Below are positions 1 through 6,854 of a stretch of DNA of 64,000 nucleotides, piece by piece. Origin of the DNA: Corynebacterium variabile (GTDB taxonomy: Bacteria > Actinomycetota > Actinomycetes > Mycobacteriales > Mycobacteriaceae); NCBI RefSeq assembly GCF_006539825.1, contig NZ_BJNT01000005.1, positions 62,001 to 126,000 of the forward strand, in the 5' to 3' direction. The position numbers were made by a program, and so were the translations under genes. Each line of letters starts with the position of its first letter. Within the stretch, counting starts at the first letter, position 1. Under the pieces are notes generated by a model. The model was not told where the DNA came from, made no database searches, and saw only the letters and a list, made by a program, of their open reading frames with translations.

Positions 1-33
1 CGAACAGAAAACGCCCTGTGCCAGAATGAATCC

Positions 34-1356
34 ATGAGCCACGAGCCGTCCCACCCGGGGTCCCGACATTTCCGCGCCGTCAGCGCACCGGACCTGTCGA
101 CCCTCTCCGGCGCCGTGAACGCGACCTATGACCGGCTCGACGACCTCGTCCGGGTCGCCCAACGGCACTACAGCCGTCTCGCACCTCCGGTCGGCGAGGT
201 GCCGCAGCCGACCACCGCCGACGGCACCGTCCTGCCGCCCCATGTCCCGGACGTGGCCTGGGTTCGCCGCGCCGCCCTCATCGCGGCCGACGGCCTGACC
301 ATCACCGCCAACGGCACCGCAAACTTCGACGGGAACAGCACCGCCTTCCTCGCCGATCTTGGCCGTGACCTGCGCAAGGACGGCATCACCGTCGCACACG
401 TCGCGGCCGCCGCCGAGGCTCTCGGCCGGGCCCTCTGCGACCTCTACAACCACTCCTACCCCGGCACCGACCTCACCTACCAGGCCGCTGAACAGGCCGG
501 TATCCCTGTCGGGCTCACCGAGCTACTGCAGACCGTGGACCTCGGCGTCCGCATCGCCGCCCTCGGCGCGGTCGAGGACGAGGACGCCGGCATCCCCGCC
601 GCGGCCGACGCCGAAGTCCTCGAGATCCAGCACCGTTCACCCCGCGTGACGGTGGTCCGGCTGACCGCCACTCCGCCACAGACCGGCTGGGCCGGACAGT
701 TCCTCGAGGTCCGCACCCCGGCAGAACCGGAGCAGTGGCGGTCCGCGGCGTCCGCCATCCCGCCGAACCACGGCGGCCTGCTGGAGTTCCCGCTTGTCCA
801 CCCGGTCGGCGCCCCCCCACAGGTCACGGTCGGTGAACACTGGGTGGTCGCCAACCCGACCGGCGGGCTGGAACTGTCCACGGACACCCCGACGCTGATG
901 ATCGCCCTCGGCGCCGGCCTCGCCCCGTTGCGCGCCCTCATCCTGGACGCCTCGACCCACGACACCGTCCCGCCGGTGCACCTCTACTGGCAGGTCGACA
1001 ATCCCGATGACCTGCACGAGTACACCGGCCTGTTGGGGCTCGCCGGTGTCTTCGACTGGCTGACCGTCACCCCGGTCGTCACCGACGCCACCGCCACCGG
1101 GGACGAGGACTGGTTCGCCACCCCCGAACGCGAACGCTTCACCATCTACTCGCGCCCCGGCCCCGAACAGCTGGTCAACGGCGAGGACCTGCGCCACGGC
1201 ACCGCCGCCGAGGTCGCGGTGGCAGACAACCGTCAGGCAGGACGCCGCGTCCTCGTCGCCGGTGGACCGGAGGACGCCACGGCAGTCAACGAGGCGGTCA
1301 ACGCCCTCACCGCTGCCGGCGTCGACCCGGCGATGATCACCGCGGAGCCGATGTGA
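34..1356 (+). CDS. flavohaemoprotein-like oxidoreductase
   Basis: A 440-residue protein with the outline of an actinobacterial globin plus FAD/NAD(P) reductase protein. The helical N-terminal part (to about residue 190) contains a segment, LGRDLRKDGI, that resembles the proximal helix of flavohaemoglobins. The C-terminal part resembles a ferredoxin-NADP reductase module, with a nucleotide-binding turn in ALGAGLAPLRAL and a terminal LVAGGPED segment. Flavohaemoglobins detoxify NO or pass electrons from NAD(P)H. In relatives the helix usually reads RDHRK; here the His is a Leu, so haem binding is doubtful and the protein may act only as a flavin reductase. The stop overlaps the next start (GTGA). 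No clear ribosome binding site is seen before the ATG. Confidence 0.6.
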   Translation: MSHEPSHPGSRHFRAVSAPDLSTLSGAVNATYDRLDDLVRVAQRHYSRLAPPVGEVPQPTTADGTVLPPHVPDVAWVRRAALIAADGLTITANGTANFDGNSTAFLADLGRDLRKDGITVAHVAAAAEALGRALCDLYNHSYPGTDLTYQAAEQAGIPVGLTELLQTVDLGVRIAALGAVEDEDAGIPAAADAEVLEIQHRSPRVTVVRLTATPPQTGWAGQFLEVRTPAEPEQWRSAASAIPPNHGGLLEFPLVHPVGAPPQVTVGEHWVVANPTGGLELSTDTPTLMIALGAGLAPLRALILDASTHDTVPPVHLYWQVDNPDDLHEYTGLLGLAGVFDWLTVTPVVTDATATGDEDWFATPERERFTIYSRPGPEQLVNGEDLRHGTAAEVAVADNRQAGRRVLVAGGPEDATAVNEAVNALTAAGVDPAMITAEPM

Positions 1357-1844
1357 CCGACCTCGCCCTCGAACCGGCGGAGATCACCGCCCCCTTCGTC
1401 ATCCTCTCGGAAGGCCAGTGGCCGCGCGTCCCGGAGCACTGGCCGTGGCACACCCACTCGGTCCACGAGCTGGTCTGGGTCCGCCACGGGACAATGACCA
1501 CCCGGATCCGCACCGACGACGGCGAGCACCTGTTCACCGTTCCGGAAGGTCGGGGCATGTGGCTGCCCGCCGGGGTCCACCACGCCGGACAGCTCACCGC
1601 GGTGGCGGTCGTGGCGGTCGGGACTGTCGGCTTCGTCGGTCCGGTCGCCCCGCACCTGGCCCGCTCACTGGTCGGGGCGCGGCATGGGCGCGTCATCCCG
1701 GTGTCCATGCTGCTCGGCGCGGTTCTGGTCGGGGTGGCCGACATTCTCGGCAGGACGTTCATCGCCCCCTCCCAGATCCCGGTGGGCCTGATGATCGCCC
1801 TGATCGGCGCGCCGTACTTCGTGTGGCTGCTGCGGAAGAGCTAG
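1353..1844 (+). pseudogene. chimeric ORF: AraC-type cupin N-terminus joined to FecCD permease C-terminus
   Basis: A 163-residue open frame made of two unrelated halves. Residues 1 to about 80 look like the sugar/siderophore-binding cupin half of an AraC-family regulator (HWPWHTHSVHELVWVRHG, then WLPAGVHHAG). From about residue 85 the sequence is the last third of an iron-siderophore ABC permease (VGTVGFVGPVAPHLARSLVG, then IGAPYFVWLLRKS at the end). The AraC DNA-binding domain and most permease helices are missing. The simplest reading is a deletion that joined a regulator to a neighbouring fecCD-type permease gene, leaving an in-frame but probably non-functional fusion. The GTG start overlaps the previous stop, and the end overlaps the convergent nitrilase gene by 4 bp. 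Confidence 0.75.
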
Positions 1845-2770
1845 TCCTTCTGCTCCCCCAGCGCCCGCACGCCCTCGGCGTGCACGTCGACTCCGCTGAC
1901 CTTCAGGTCACGGTCGTGTCCGGCGAGGACCGGCAGACCCTTTCGGACCTTGTCCACCCGGTTGGGGTCGATGTCGACGAGCAGCACCTGGGAGACATAG
2001 CCGGTCTCGGCGAGACGTGCCCCGTCCGGCCCGATGACCATCGAATGGCCGATACCGGTGGGCCCGTCGTTGACGCCGTAGCGGTCCGGGGACCCGGGAC
2101 GGGACTGGCCGGCCGCGACAAGGTAACTGGTGGTGTCCAGGGCGCGCGCCGAGGTCAGCGTGCGCCACTGGCCGAGCTTGCCCGGACCGTCGGTCCAGGA
2201 CGTCGGCACGACCATCACCGTCGCCCCCGCCTTCGCCAGCGCGTAGAAGTGCGCCGGGAAACGGATGTCGTAGCAGGTCGCCAGTCCGATGGTGACACCG
2301 TCGATCTCGTAGACCACCCGACGGTCGCCGGGCTTGACCGTGTCGGACTCCCGGTAGCCGAAGGCGTCGAAGGTGTGGATCTTGTTGTAGTGGTCGGTGC
2401 CGTGCGGCCCGGTGATCAGCAGGGTGTTGTAGACCCGGCGGAACCGGTTCGTCTCCCCCGCCCCGGCGATCGGCTCGGTGGTGCGGCGTCCGTCCGGGTA
2501 CCGGTAGACGGTGTCCGCCGGGGTGAACATGCCGACCACCACGGTCACGTCGTGCTCGACCGCGGCCTTCGTCACCGCGGTGGCGAAGGGTCCTGACAAC
2601 GGCTGCGCGACGATGTCGAGGCGTCCCGCATCGAAGGGGAACATCGCCGCCTCGGGGAAGACCACGAGGTCAGCGCCCAGGCGCGCGGCCTCGGCGATGT
2701 AGGTGCGGATGGTCGTCAGGTTCGTCGCCACATCCGGTTCGGAACTCATCTGGATCGCTGCGATGCGCAT
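1841..2770 (-). CDS. carbon-nitrogen hydrolase (nitrilase family)
   Basis: A 309-residue nitrilase-superfamily enzyme, cytoplasmic, expected to hydrolyse an amide or deaminated-glutathione-like substrate. The catalytic triad is visible: Glu in VVFPEAAMF (residue 40), Lys in HYNKIHTFD and Cys in LATCYDIRFP. The size is normal for Nit1/Nit2-type proteins. The frame is open further upstream, but the start at MRIAAIQM fits the family N-terminus and was chosen. It is convergent with the chimeric ORF and divergent from sulP. The physiological substrate cannot be told from sequence. Confidence 0.85.
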   Translation of the reverse strand: MRIAAIQMSSEPDVATNLTTIRTYIAEAARLGADLVVFPEAAMFPFDAGRLDIVAQPLSGPFATAVTKAAVEHDVTVVVGMFTPADTVYRYPDGRRTTEPIAGAGETNRFRRVYNTLLITGPHGTDHYNKIHTFDAFGYRESDTVKPGDRRVVYEIDGVTIGLATCYDIRFPAHFYALAKAGATVMVVPTSWTDGPGKLGQWRTLTSARALDTTSYLVAAGQSRPGSPDRYGVNDGPTGIGHSMVIGPDGARLAETGYVSQVLLVDIDPNRVDKVRKGLPVLAGHDRDLKVSGVDVHAEGVRALGEQKD

Positions 2771-3945
2771 GCGCCCCAGGGTACGTGAGGACGTGTGTCC
2801 CGCACGTCCACAATCAGACGACGGCGACGACGAGATCCTCGCCACCGACCGGGGTGAGCCCGTCGCCGCGGTCCCCTGCGCCCGCTCGGGATACCATCAC
2901 TGCGTGCCCGAACAGTCCACACAGCCCACCTCCGCCCAGCCGAAGCCCGCGACCGTCCTCGCCGCGCTGAAGAGCCCGAAACTGCTCACCGTGGAGATCC
3001 TCGGCGGGCTGGTCACCGCGTTCGCCCTGATCCCCGAGTCTCTCAGCTTCGCCATCGTCGCCGGACTCGACCCGAAGATGGGCCTCTACGCCGCCTTCAC
3101 CATGGCGTGCGTCACCGCGCTGCTGGGTGGACGCCCCGGCATGGTCTCCGGTGCCGCCGGCTCTATCGCCCTGGTCATCTTCCCTGTCGCCCGCGACCAC
3201 GGGGTGGAGTACCTCGTCGCCACCGTCATCCTCGGTGGCGTCCTCCAGGTCGTGATGGGTGCGCTGGGCGTGGCGAAACTGATGCGTTTCATCCCGCGGT
3301 CGGTGATGACCGGCTTCGTGGACGCCCTGGCGATCCTCATCTTCACCGCCCAGCTCGACAACCTCATCGACGTGCCCTGGGCCGTCTACCCGCTGGTCGT
3401 CGCCGGCCTGGCGATCATGGTGGTCTTCCCGAAGCTCACCACCCGCGTGCCCGCGCCTCTGGCATCCATCCTGCTGGTCACCCTCGCCGTCGTCACCCTG
3501 TCGATCGACGTGCCGACCGTCGGTGACCAGGGTGAACTTCCCGAGTCCTTCCCCGGGTTCGGCATCCCCGACATCCCCTGGAACCTCGACACCCTCGGCG
3601 TCATCGCCCCCTACGCCGTAGCCCTGGCGCTGGTCGGCCTGATGGAGTCCCTGCTCACCGCGAAGCTCGTCGACGACCTCACCGACACCCACTCCGACAA
3701 GACCCGCGAGACCTTCGGTCAGGGCATCGCGAACATCGTCACCGGCTTCTTCGGCGGCATGGGCGGCTGCGCGATGATCGGCCAGACGATGATCAACGTC
3801 AAGCAGGCCGGGGCGCGCACCCGGATCAGCTCCTTCCTCGCCGGCGCATTCCTCATCATCCTCTCGGTCAGCCTGTCGGACATCGTCGGCAAGATCCCGA
3901 TGGCAGCCCTCGTGGCGGTGATGATCATCGTCGCGTTCACCACCT

Positions 3946-3956
3946 TCGACTGGAAA
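3946..3956 (+). other. attL core (11-bp direct repeat)
   Basis: TTCGACTGGAA at the left junction, inside the sulP codons for F-D-W. It is identical to 8208-8218. The host side is GC-rich (ACCACC before it) and the element side is AT-rich. Confidence 0.85.
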
Positions 3957-4010
3957 AATGCTCGTAGGCTTTTGAGCAGGGGTTATGAGAGTTTGGGTTT
4001 CAAGTTGGGG

Positions 4011-4033
4011 CATGTTGGGACATGTGTTGGGAC
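4011..4033 (+). repeat. left copy of 23-bp subterminal direct repeat
   Basis: A 23-bp sequence made of two related units, CATGTTGGGA and CATGTGTTGGGAC, 65 bp inside the left core (core start to repeat start). It is identical and in the same orientation as 8111-8133. Its place near both ends of the element suggests integrase arm-type binding sites (inference). Confidence 0.7.
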
Positions 4034-4532
4034 TTTTTTGTTGTTGGGTCATAACTTTTTTGTGTAGTGATTTGTTTTGTTGGTGTGCGGTCATGTGTTC
4101 TATTGTTTGTTTGTGGGTTGTGGTGAAAAAAGAAAAAAATGGGTGGTTGGTTTTTGTTGTGTTGGGAGAATTGATAACTCTTAACCCTCAATACTGTTCT
4201 TAAACTTTTTCTTTAAAGTTTTAGAATGGTGTTGCGCTTTGCGTAATTTTTAGTTTGGGGTTGAGGCTTGGGTGTGATAGCGATGGGGTTTATGTCGTGT
4301 TAAATGCGCGACTCCCCTGAGCTATTAGTGCTGATTCACCACTGCCCTGTGATGGTGCGCATACTTTGTCAATTTTCGTCAATTCATATCTGTGATATGT
4401 GTTGTTGTTTTTTTTGCGTTTTGTTTTTGGTGCGATATTTTGTTTGGGTTTTTGGTATAATTGCTGGTGTGGGGGTGTTTTGGGCTATATAAGGGTTGTT
4501 TTTTCTATACATTTTTTGCCTAACAGAGTGTT
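4034..4532. other. non-coding left part of element
   Basis: About 500 bp of GT-rich DNA with no convincing gene. It contains a perfect short hairpin CATATC-tgt-GATATG at 4385-4399, a CACCA/TGGTG hairpin at 4337-4357, and an extended -10 box TGGTATAAT at 4453-4461 that could start transcription towards the RNA region. Two short open frames (3985-4203, 4304-4492) lack ribosome binding sites and are judged accidental. Confidence 0.5.
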
Positions 4533-4557
4533 TTTTAAAAAAGTTTTGATATAATGT
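4533..4557 (+). promoter_or_regulatory. promoter P1 of the short RNA
   Basis: A 25-bp sequence shared perfectly with 4645-4669. It contains an A/T tract, TTTTAAAAAAG, and a perfect extended -10, TGATATAAT (TATAAT at 4550-4555). No good -35 is seen at 16-18 bp, as is usual for extended -10 promoters. The predicted start is at about 4561-4562, exactly where the 17-nt complementary segment begins. Confidence 0.75.
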
Positions 4558-4560
4558 AGT

Positions 4561-4616
4561 AGCTTGATACCACTCTAGCGACCTCCCAGGGTTTTTGATT
4601 CTGGGAGGTTTTTTTT
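4561..4616 (+). ncRNA. short RNA with 17-nt antisense 5' end and intrinsic terminator
   Basis: A predicted RNA of about 56 nt. The first 17 nt, AGCTTGATACCACTCTA, are followed by a 9-bp hairpin (ACCTCCCAG at 4581-4589 with CTGGGAGGT at 4601-4609) and a run of T. The 17 nt are perfectly complementary to 4794-4810 (TAGAGTGGTATCAAGCT), which lies within the longer RNA made from P2. The layout, an unpaired guide-like 5' end plus a terminator, is that of a small trans-acting or copy-control antisense RNA. No coding potential is seen. The function is inferred. The pairing and terminator are visible in the sequence. Confidence 0.7.
4581..4616 (+). terminator. rho-independent terminator of the short RNA
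   Basis: A perfect 9-bp stem ACCTCCCAG/CTGGGAGGT with an 11-nt loop, followed by eight T. This is a textbook intrinsic terminator, about 20 nt downstream of the predicted start. Confidence 0.9.
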
Positions 4617-4644
4617 ATGCCCATTTTGTTGTTGGTTGTGATTG

Positions 4645-4669
4645 TTTTAAAAAAGTTTTGATATAATGT
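4645..4669 (+). promoter_or_regulatory. promoter P2 of the long structured RNA
   Basis: Identical over 25 bp to P1, with extended -10 TGATATAAT (TATAAT at 4662-4667). The predicted start is at about 4674. A GATACACTTT motif follows immediately, similar to GATACCACT after P1. Confidence 0.75.
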
Positions 4670-5028
4670 TTGTAGATACACTTTCATACCGTTGAAAAAA
4701 TTCATATTATCACTTGGCAGTGGTTGAAAGTGGGCGTTTAAAAACTATTGTAGGCCGATAGTTATAGCTGAGCGCCGTTAGAATAGAGCAGTGTAGAGTG
4801 GTATCAAGCTGTTCATGTAGAATATTTTTTCTATCTGGAGCTCGTGGGGCCGCTAGGGAGAAAGGCAAGTTCTCCGGACGCGGGCACTGTTATAAGGGTA
4901 GAGCAGAACTATTGATACTACGCCTGTTTTTGCAGGGACAGCCCATTGGGAAAGCTTGTTTTTAAAGTTTTTCTTTCCCATAGGGTTAAAATTCTAGGCA
5001 TGCTTTTTTAATGGTTTAGTTTCGTAAT

Positions 5029-5117
5029 GGTTCAATAATTGTTGGTTTCAACAAGGTTCAATAATGTTTTATGTTATTGAAGGTTATTGAAGTTTGTTGT
5101 TGTTGAAGGTTATTGAA
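5029..5117. repeat. cluster of five TTATTGAA motifs in both orientations
   Basis: GGTTCAATAAT at 5029-5039 and 5055-5065, and the inverse motif TTATTGAA at 5074-5081, 5084-5091 and 5110-5117. The last two sit in a longer repeated context, GGTTATTGAAGTTTGTT. Five copies within 90 bp suggest binding sites for an element-encoded protein or an iteron-like array; no Rep protein is visible to go with them. Confidence 0.65.
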
Positions 5118-5124
5118 GTTTGTT

Positions 5125-5160
5125 AAACCACCTGTGATTGTATAATTACAGGTGGTTTTT
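5125..5160. terminator. bidirectional intrinsic terminator
   Basis: An 11-bp perfect stem AAACCACCTGT (5125-5135) with ACAGGTGGTTT (5148-5158) and a 12-nt loop. A T-run follows on the plus strand, and a shorter one on the minus strand. It lies just past the stop of the minus-strand HTH gene and can end both that transcript and the long RNA. Confidence 0.85.
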
Positions 5161-5177
5161 GTTGTGTGTTGGTTGTT

Positions 5178-5477
5178 TTAGAAGAGTTGTTTGTTGTTCG
5201 TTTGTGTTTGTGGGTATGGTAATTTGTTTTTTTTGATGAAGCCTCTGGCTGTGCTTTCTGCTACGTTCGCTTTTTGTGCTGCTTGTCTAAATGTTTGTTG
5301 TTCTGTTTGTATGTGGTAGCAGATTTGGTAGTATTTTTGTTGTGTCATTTCGTCCCATTTGTTCTGTTTTTTGTGTTGTGTTGGTTGTGTTGGTTGTTGT
5401 GTTTGTATTGTTTGTTGTATTTGTTGTATTTGTTGTGCGATAATGTTTAGTGCTGTTGTGATTGTTGTTTCTGTCAT
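5178..5477 (-). CDS. small helix-turn-helix protein of the element
   Basis: A 99-residue protein. The N-terminal 40 residues are Thr/Gln-rich and probably helical. Residues about 45-85 (KYYQICYHIQ, then FRQAAQKANVAESTARGFIK) look like a homeodomain-like HTH. The frame is open further upstream, but the ATG at 5477 has a clear AGGAGA six bases before it and was chosen. It is likely a DNA-binding regulator or recombination directionality factor. It is divergent from the serine recombinase, with repeated GATAC-type motifs between them that are candidate operators. The exact role is unknown. Confidence 0.65.
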   Translation of the reverse strand: MTETTITTALNIIAQQIQQIQQTIQTQQPTQPTQHKKQNKWDEMTQQKYYQICYHIQTEQQTFRQAAQKANVAESTARGFIKKNKLPYPQTQTNNKQLF

Positions 5478-5560
5478 TTTTTCTCCTGTTGTGTTTTGTC
5501 TGTTGTTGTTTATATCTATTTTTTGTTGTGTGTTAGTGTGTTTGAGAGTGCCCCCTCTTG

Positions 5561-5587
5561 GATACACACTTTTGATACCACACTTTT
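5561..5587 (+). promoter_or_regulatory. tandem operator-like repeat between HTH gene and serine recombinase
   Basis: GATACACACTTTT (5561-5573) followed directly by GATACCACACTTTT (5574-5587). Related motifs follow P1 (GATACCACT, 4566) and P2 (GATACACTTT, 4675). They may be sites for the HTH protein. TTGATACCAC (5572-5581) is also shared with the 5' end of the short RNA. Confidence 0.55.
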
Positions 5588-5606
5588 AAACACGTTTTGA
5601 TATTAG
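5584..5606 (+). promoter_or_regulatory. promoter P3 of the serine recombinase
   Basis: TTTTAAA-CAC-GTTTTGATATTAG is a diverged copy of P1/P2 with extended -10 TGATATTAG. The predicted start is near 5613, about 36 nt before the recombinase ATG. Confidence 0.6.
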
Positions 5607-5648
5607 AAGTGTGTAGAGCGCACGATTATTAAAATATGGAGGTTTACG

Positions 5649-6347
5649 ATGGGTAAAATTAAAACGCTTGGTTATGTGAGATTGTCGAGAAAGGAGGAAA
5701 GTTCGTGGAGTGTTAAAAACCAGGTCAAGGAGATTAAACAGTATAATTCTGCTGCTGTTATTTATGTGGATGATGGTGTTAGTGGAAAGGATAATTTGGT
5801 TAGTGGTGATGGTGCGTGGAGTGATTTGTGGAAAGAGTTTTTGAAGGAACCACAAAACAGTGAGATTGTTGTTTGCCATTTAGATCGGTTGGGCAGAAGG
5901 AAGGGTAAAATTCTGTCTATGAGTGAGGATGTTTTTGATTTCGGTGGTAGTATTTTAGATTTAAGTAGTAATATGCGCTATGATTCGTCGGATGATTTTT
6001 CAAAACAGGTTGGTTTTACGTTTAGTGCTTTGATGAGCGATGCGTATCGGCAGGAGATTGCCCGTAAAAGTAAAATTGCGCAGGATTCTTTGAAGGATGC
6101 CGGTTTGTTTTTCGGCCCGGTGCCCAAGCTTTCAAAAAAGGATTGTGATGAGATTCGTGATTTACATAATAGAGGTTTGGGTTTGAGGAGTATCGGGAAG
6201 GTGGTTAGAACTAAAAATTCAAAAGGTGTTTGGGTTAATACGGGGCCTGCTGTGGTGAGGAAGGTGTTGGATGGTGTGTATGTGCCCCGGGAGGCGTTTT
6301 TGGCCCACAATGCGGCTGTCAGGGCCGGTTTAAGGGGTGTTAGATAA
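5649..6347 (+). CDS. serine recombinase (resolvase/invertase type)
   Basis: A 232-residue serine recombinase. The catalytic Ser13 lies in YVRLS. The second motif DGVSG is at residues 42-46 and HLDRLGR at 77-83. A long helix (QEIARKSKIAQDSLKDAG) links to a C-terminal HTH with KLSKKDCDEIRDLHNRGLGL. The size is that of small resolvases, not of large serine integrases. GGAGG stands 6-10 bases before the ATG. It is followed by a membrane protein whose ATG overlaps the stop (TAATG). Possible roles are dimer resolution of a circular form or DNA inversion. It is less likely to be the integrase, because a complete tyrosine integrase lies at the right end. Confidence 0.9.
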   Translation: MGKIKTLGYVRLSRKEESSWSVKNQVKEIKQYNSAAVIYVDDGVSGKDNLVSGDGAWSDLWKEFLKEPQNSEIVVCHLDRLGRRKGKILSMSEDVFDFGGSILDLSSNMRYDSSDDFSKQVGFTFSALMSDAYRQEIARKSKIAQDSLKDAGLFFGPVPKLSKKDCDEIRDLHNRGLGLRSIGKVVRTKNSKGVWVNTGPAVVRKVLDGVYVPREAFLAHNAAVRAGLRGVR

Positions 6348-6523
6348 TGGTTGCAGCGTGTAGTGTTCTGTTGTGTTTTGTTGTGGTTGTTGTCGTAATG
6401 TTTATGTATTTGCAGCGCCACACAAAATATATTGAGATAGAGTATTTGAAAGTTTTTGTTTATGTGTTGATGGTTTCTGTTTTGGTGCTATCATTTTGGG
6501 TTTTGTTTTTGTTGTTGTTGTAG
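6347..6523 (+). CDS. small two-helix membrane protein, translationally coupled
   Basis: A 58-codon frame starting at the ATG that overlaps the recombinase stop (TAATG). It predicts hydrophobic helices at residues about 2-20 (rich in Val) and 36-58, joined by a polar turn, QRHTKYIEIEY. An intrinsic terminator follows 22 bp later, so the frame fills the end of the recombinase transcript. The GT-rich strand by itself favours Val, Leu and Phe codons, so chance is possible. The coupling and the terminator make it credible. Unknown function; phage-like small membrane proteins or immunity/holin-like peptides are possibilities. Confidence 0.45.
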   Translation: MVAACSVLLCFVVVVVVMFMYLQRHTKYIEIEYLKVFVYVLMVSVLVLSFWVLFLLLL

Positions 6524-6544
6524 TTTGATTGTTTTTGTTTTTAG

Positions 6545-6578
6545 AGCAGCACAGGATTGATTCTGTGCTGTTTTTTTT
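6545..6578 (+). terminator. rho-independent terminator after the recombinase operon
   Basis: CAGCACAG (6547-6554) pairs with CTGTGCTG (6563-6570), loop of 8, then eight T. Confidence 0.9.
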
Positions 6579-6854
6579 GTTGTTTGTGGGGGTGGATACG
6601 TGTTTTGTAAAATATGGTGTTTGACCTGCGGTTTTGTGTTTGGTGTTTTTTGATGGTTGTTGTTTGGTAATAATGCCGGTTTTATGGGGGTTTTTCGTGT
6701 TTTGGTGGGTTTTTTGGAGATACAGGAGCGTTTTTGTCGTGTTTTTGTTGGGCAGCGTAAAAGCCCAGTTTTGTGTAGAACCGGGCTGTATGGCTGTTTG
6801 AGGGGTTTTTGGGGGTTGTTGTGGGTGGTTGGTGGGGTTGGGTGTTTCAGGCCG
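6579..6854. other. gap between convergent element genes
   Basis: No convincing gene. A hairpin, AGCCC (6762-6766) with GGGCT (6783-6787), is followed by T on the minus strand and may end the integrase transcript. Confidence 0.5.

Larger units (their letters stand above)
2904..4067 (+). pseudogene. SulP-family anion transporter, N-terminal part, interrupted by element
   Basis: The membrane domain of a SulP sulfate/bicarbonate transporter. It begins at a GTG just downstream of a GATACCAT -10-like box (probably leaderless) with LKSPKLLTVEILGGLVTAFALIPE-type sequence. Many hydrophobic helices follow, up to VAFTTFDW. At 3956 the host reading frame ends. The remaining 37 codons to the stop at 4067 come from the AT-rich element and read as unrelated sequence. 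The rest of the transporter, including the STAS domain, resumes at 8219. Joining 3956 to 8219 restores the reading TFDW-NSVRTLRVMPLSET, so the gene was intact before insertion. The truncated protein lacks the last helices and STAS and is probably inactive. Confidence 0.9.
4674..5160 (+). ncRNA. long structured RNA paired with the short RNA
   Basis: No open frame of note, but dense complementary segments. Stem 1: CACTTTCA (4679-4686) with TGAAAGTG (4725-4732), extended by ACCG/TGGT. Stem 2: GGCG (4733-4736) with CGCC (4773-4776), enclosing AACTAT/ATAGTT (4743-4748, 4758-4763). Stem 3: GUG..CCGC (4844-4853) with GCGG.CAC (4880-4887), enclosing GGAGAA/UUCUCC. Long-range helix: 4798-4807 with 4912-4921, 10 bp with one G-U. 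Stem 4: TGGGAAAG/CTTTCCCA (4947-4980). The short RNA would bind 4794-4810 and break the long-range helix. The 3' end is uncertain: a T-run near 5010 or the terminator at 5125-5160. Not recognisable to me as RNase P, tmRNA, 6S or an intron. Confidence 0.6.

Noticed and set aside
2814..4094. 426-codon minus-strand frame over sulP
   Set aside because: It has a composition of D/G/H/R-rich low complexity and is the antisense shadow of the transporter gene.
4304..4492. 62-codon Cys/Phe/Val-rich frame in the element
   Set aside because: No ribosome binding site, overlaps a promoter-like box, and its composition follows from the GT-rich strand.
4674..5160. Long RNA as RNase P RNA, tmRNA, group I intron or CRISPR-associated tracrRNA
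   Set aside because: The universal core motifs of these families are not found and there is no cas, tnpB or reverse-transcriptase gene nearby.
5649..6347. IS607-type transposase
   Set aside because: The catalytic domain is N-terminal and the HTH is C-terminal as in resolvases; no N-terminal MerR domain and no TnpB.
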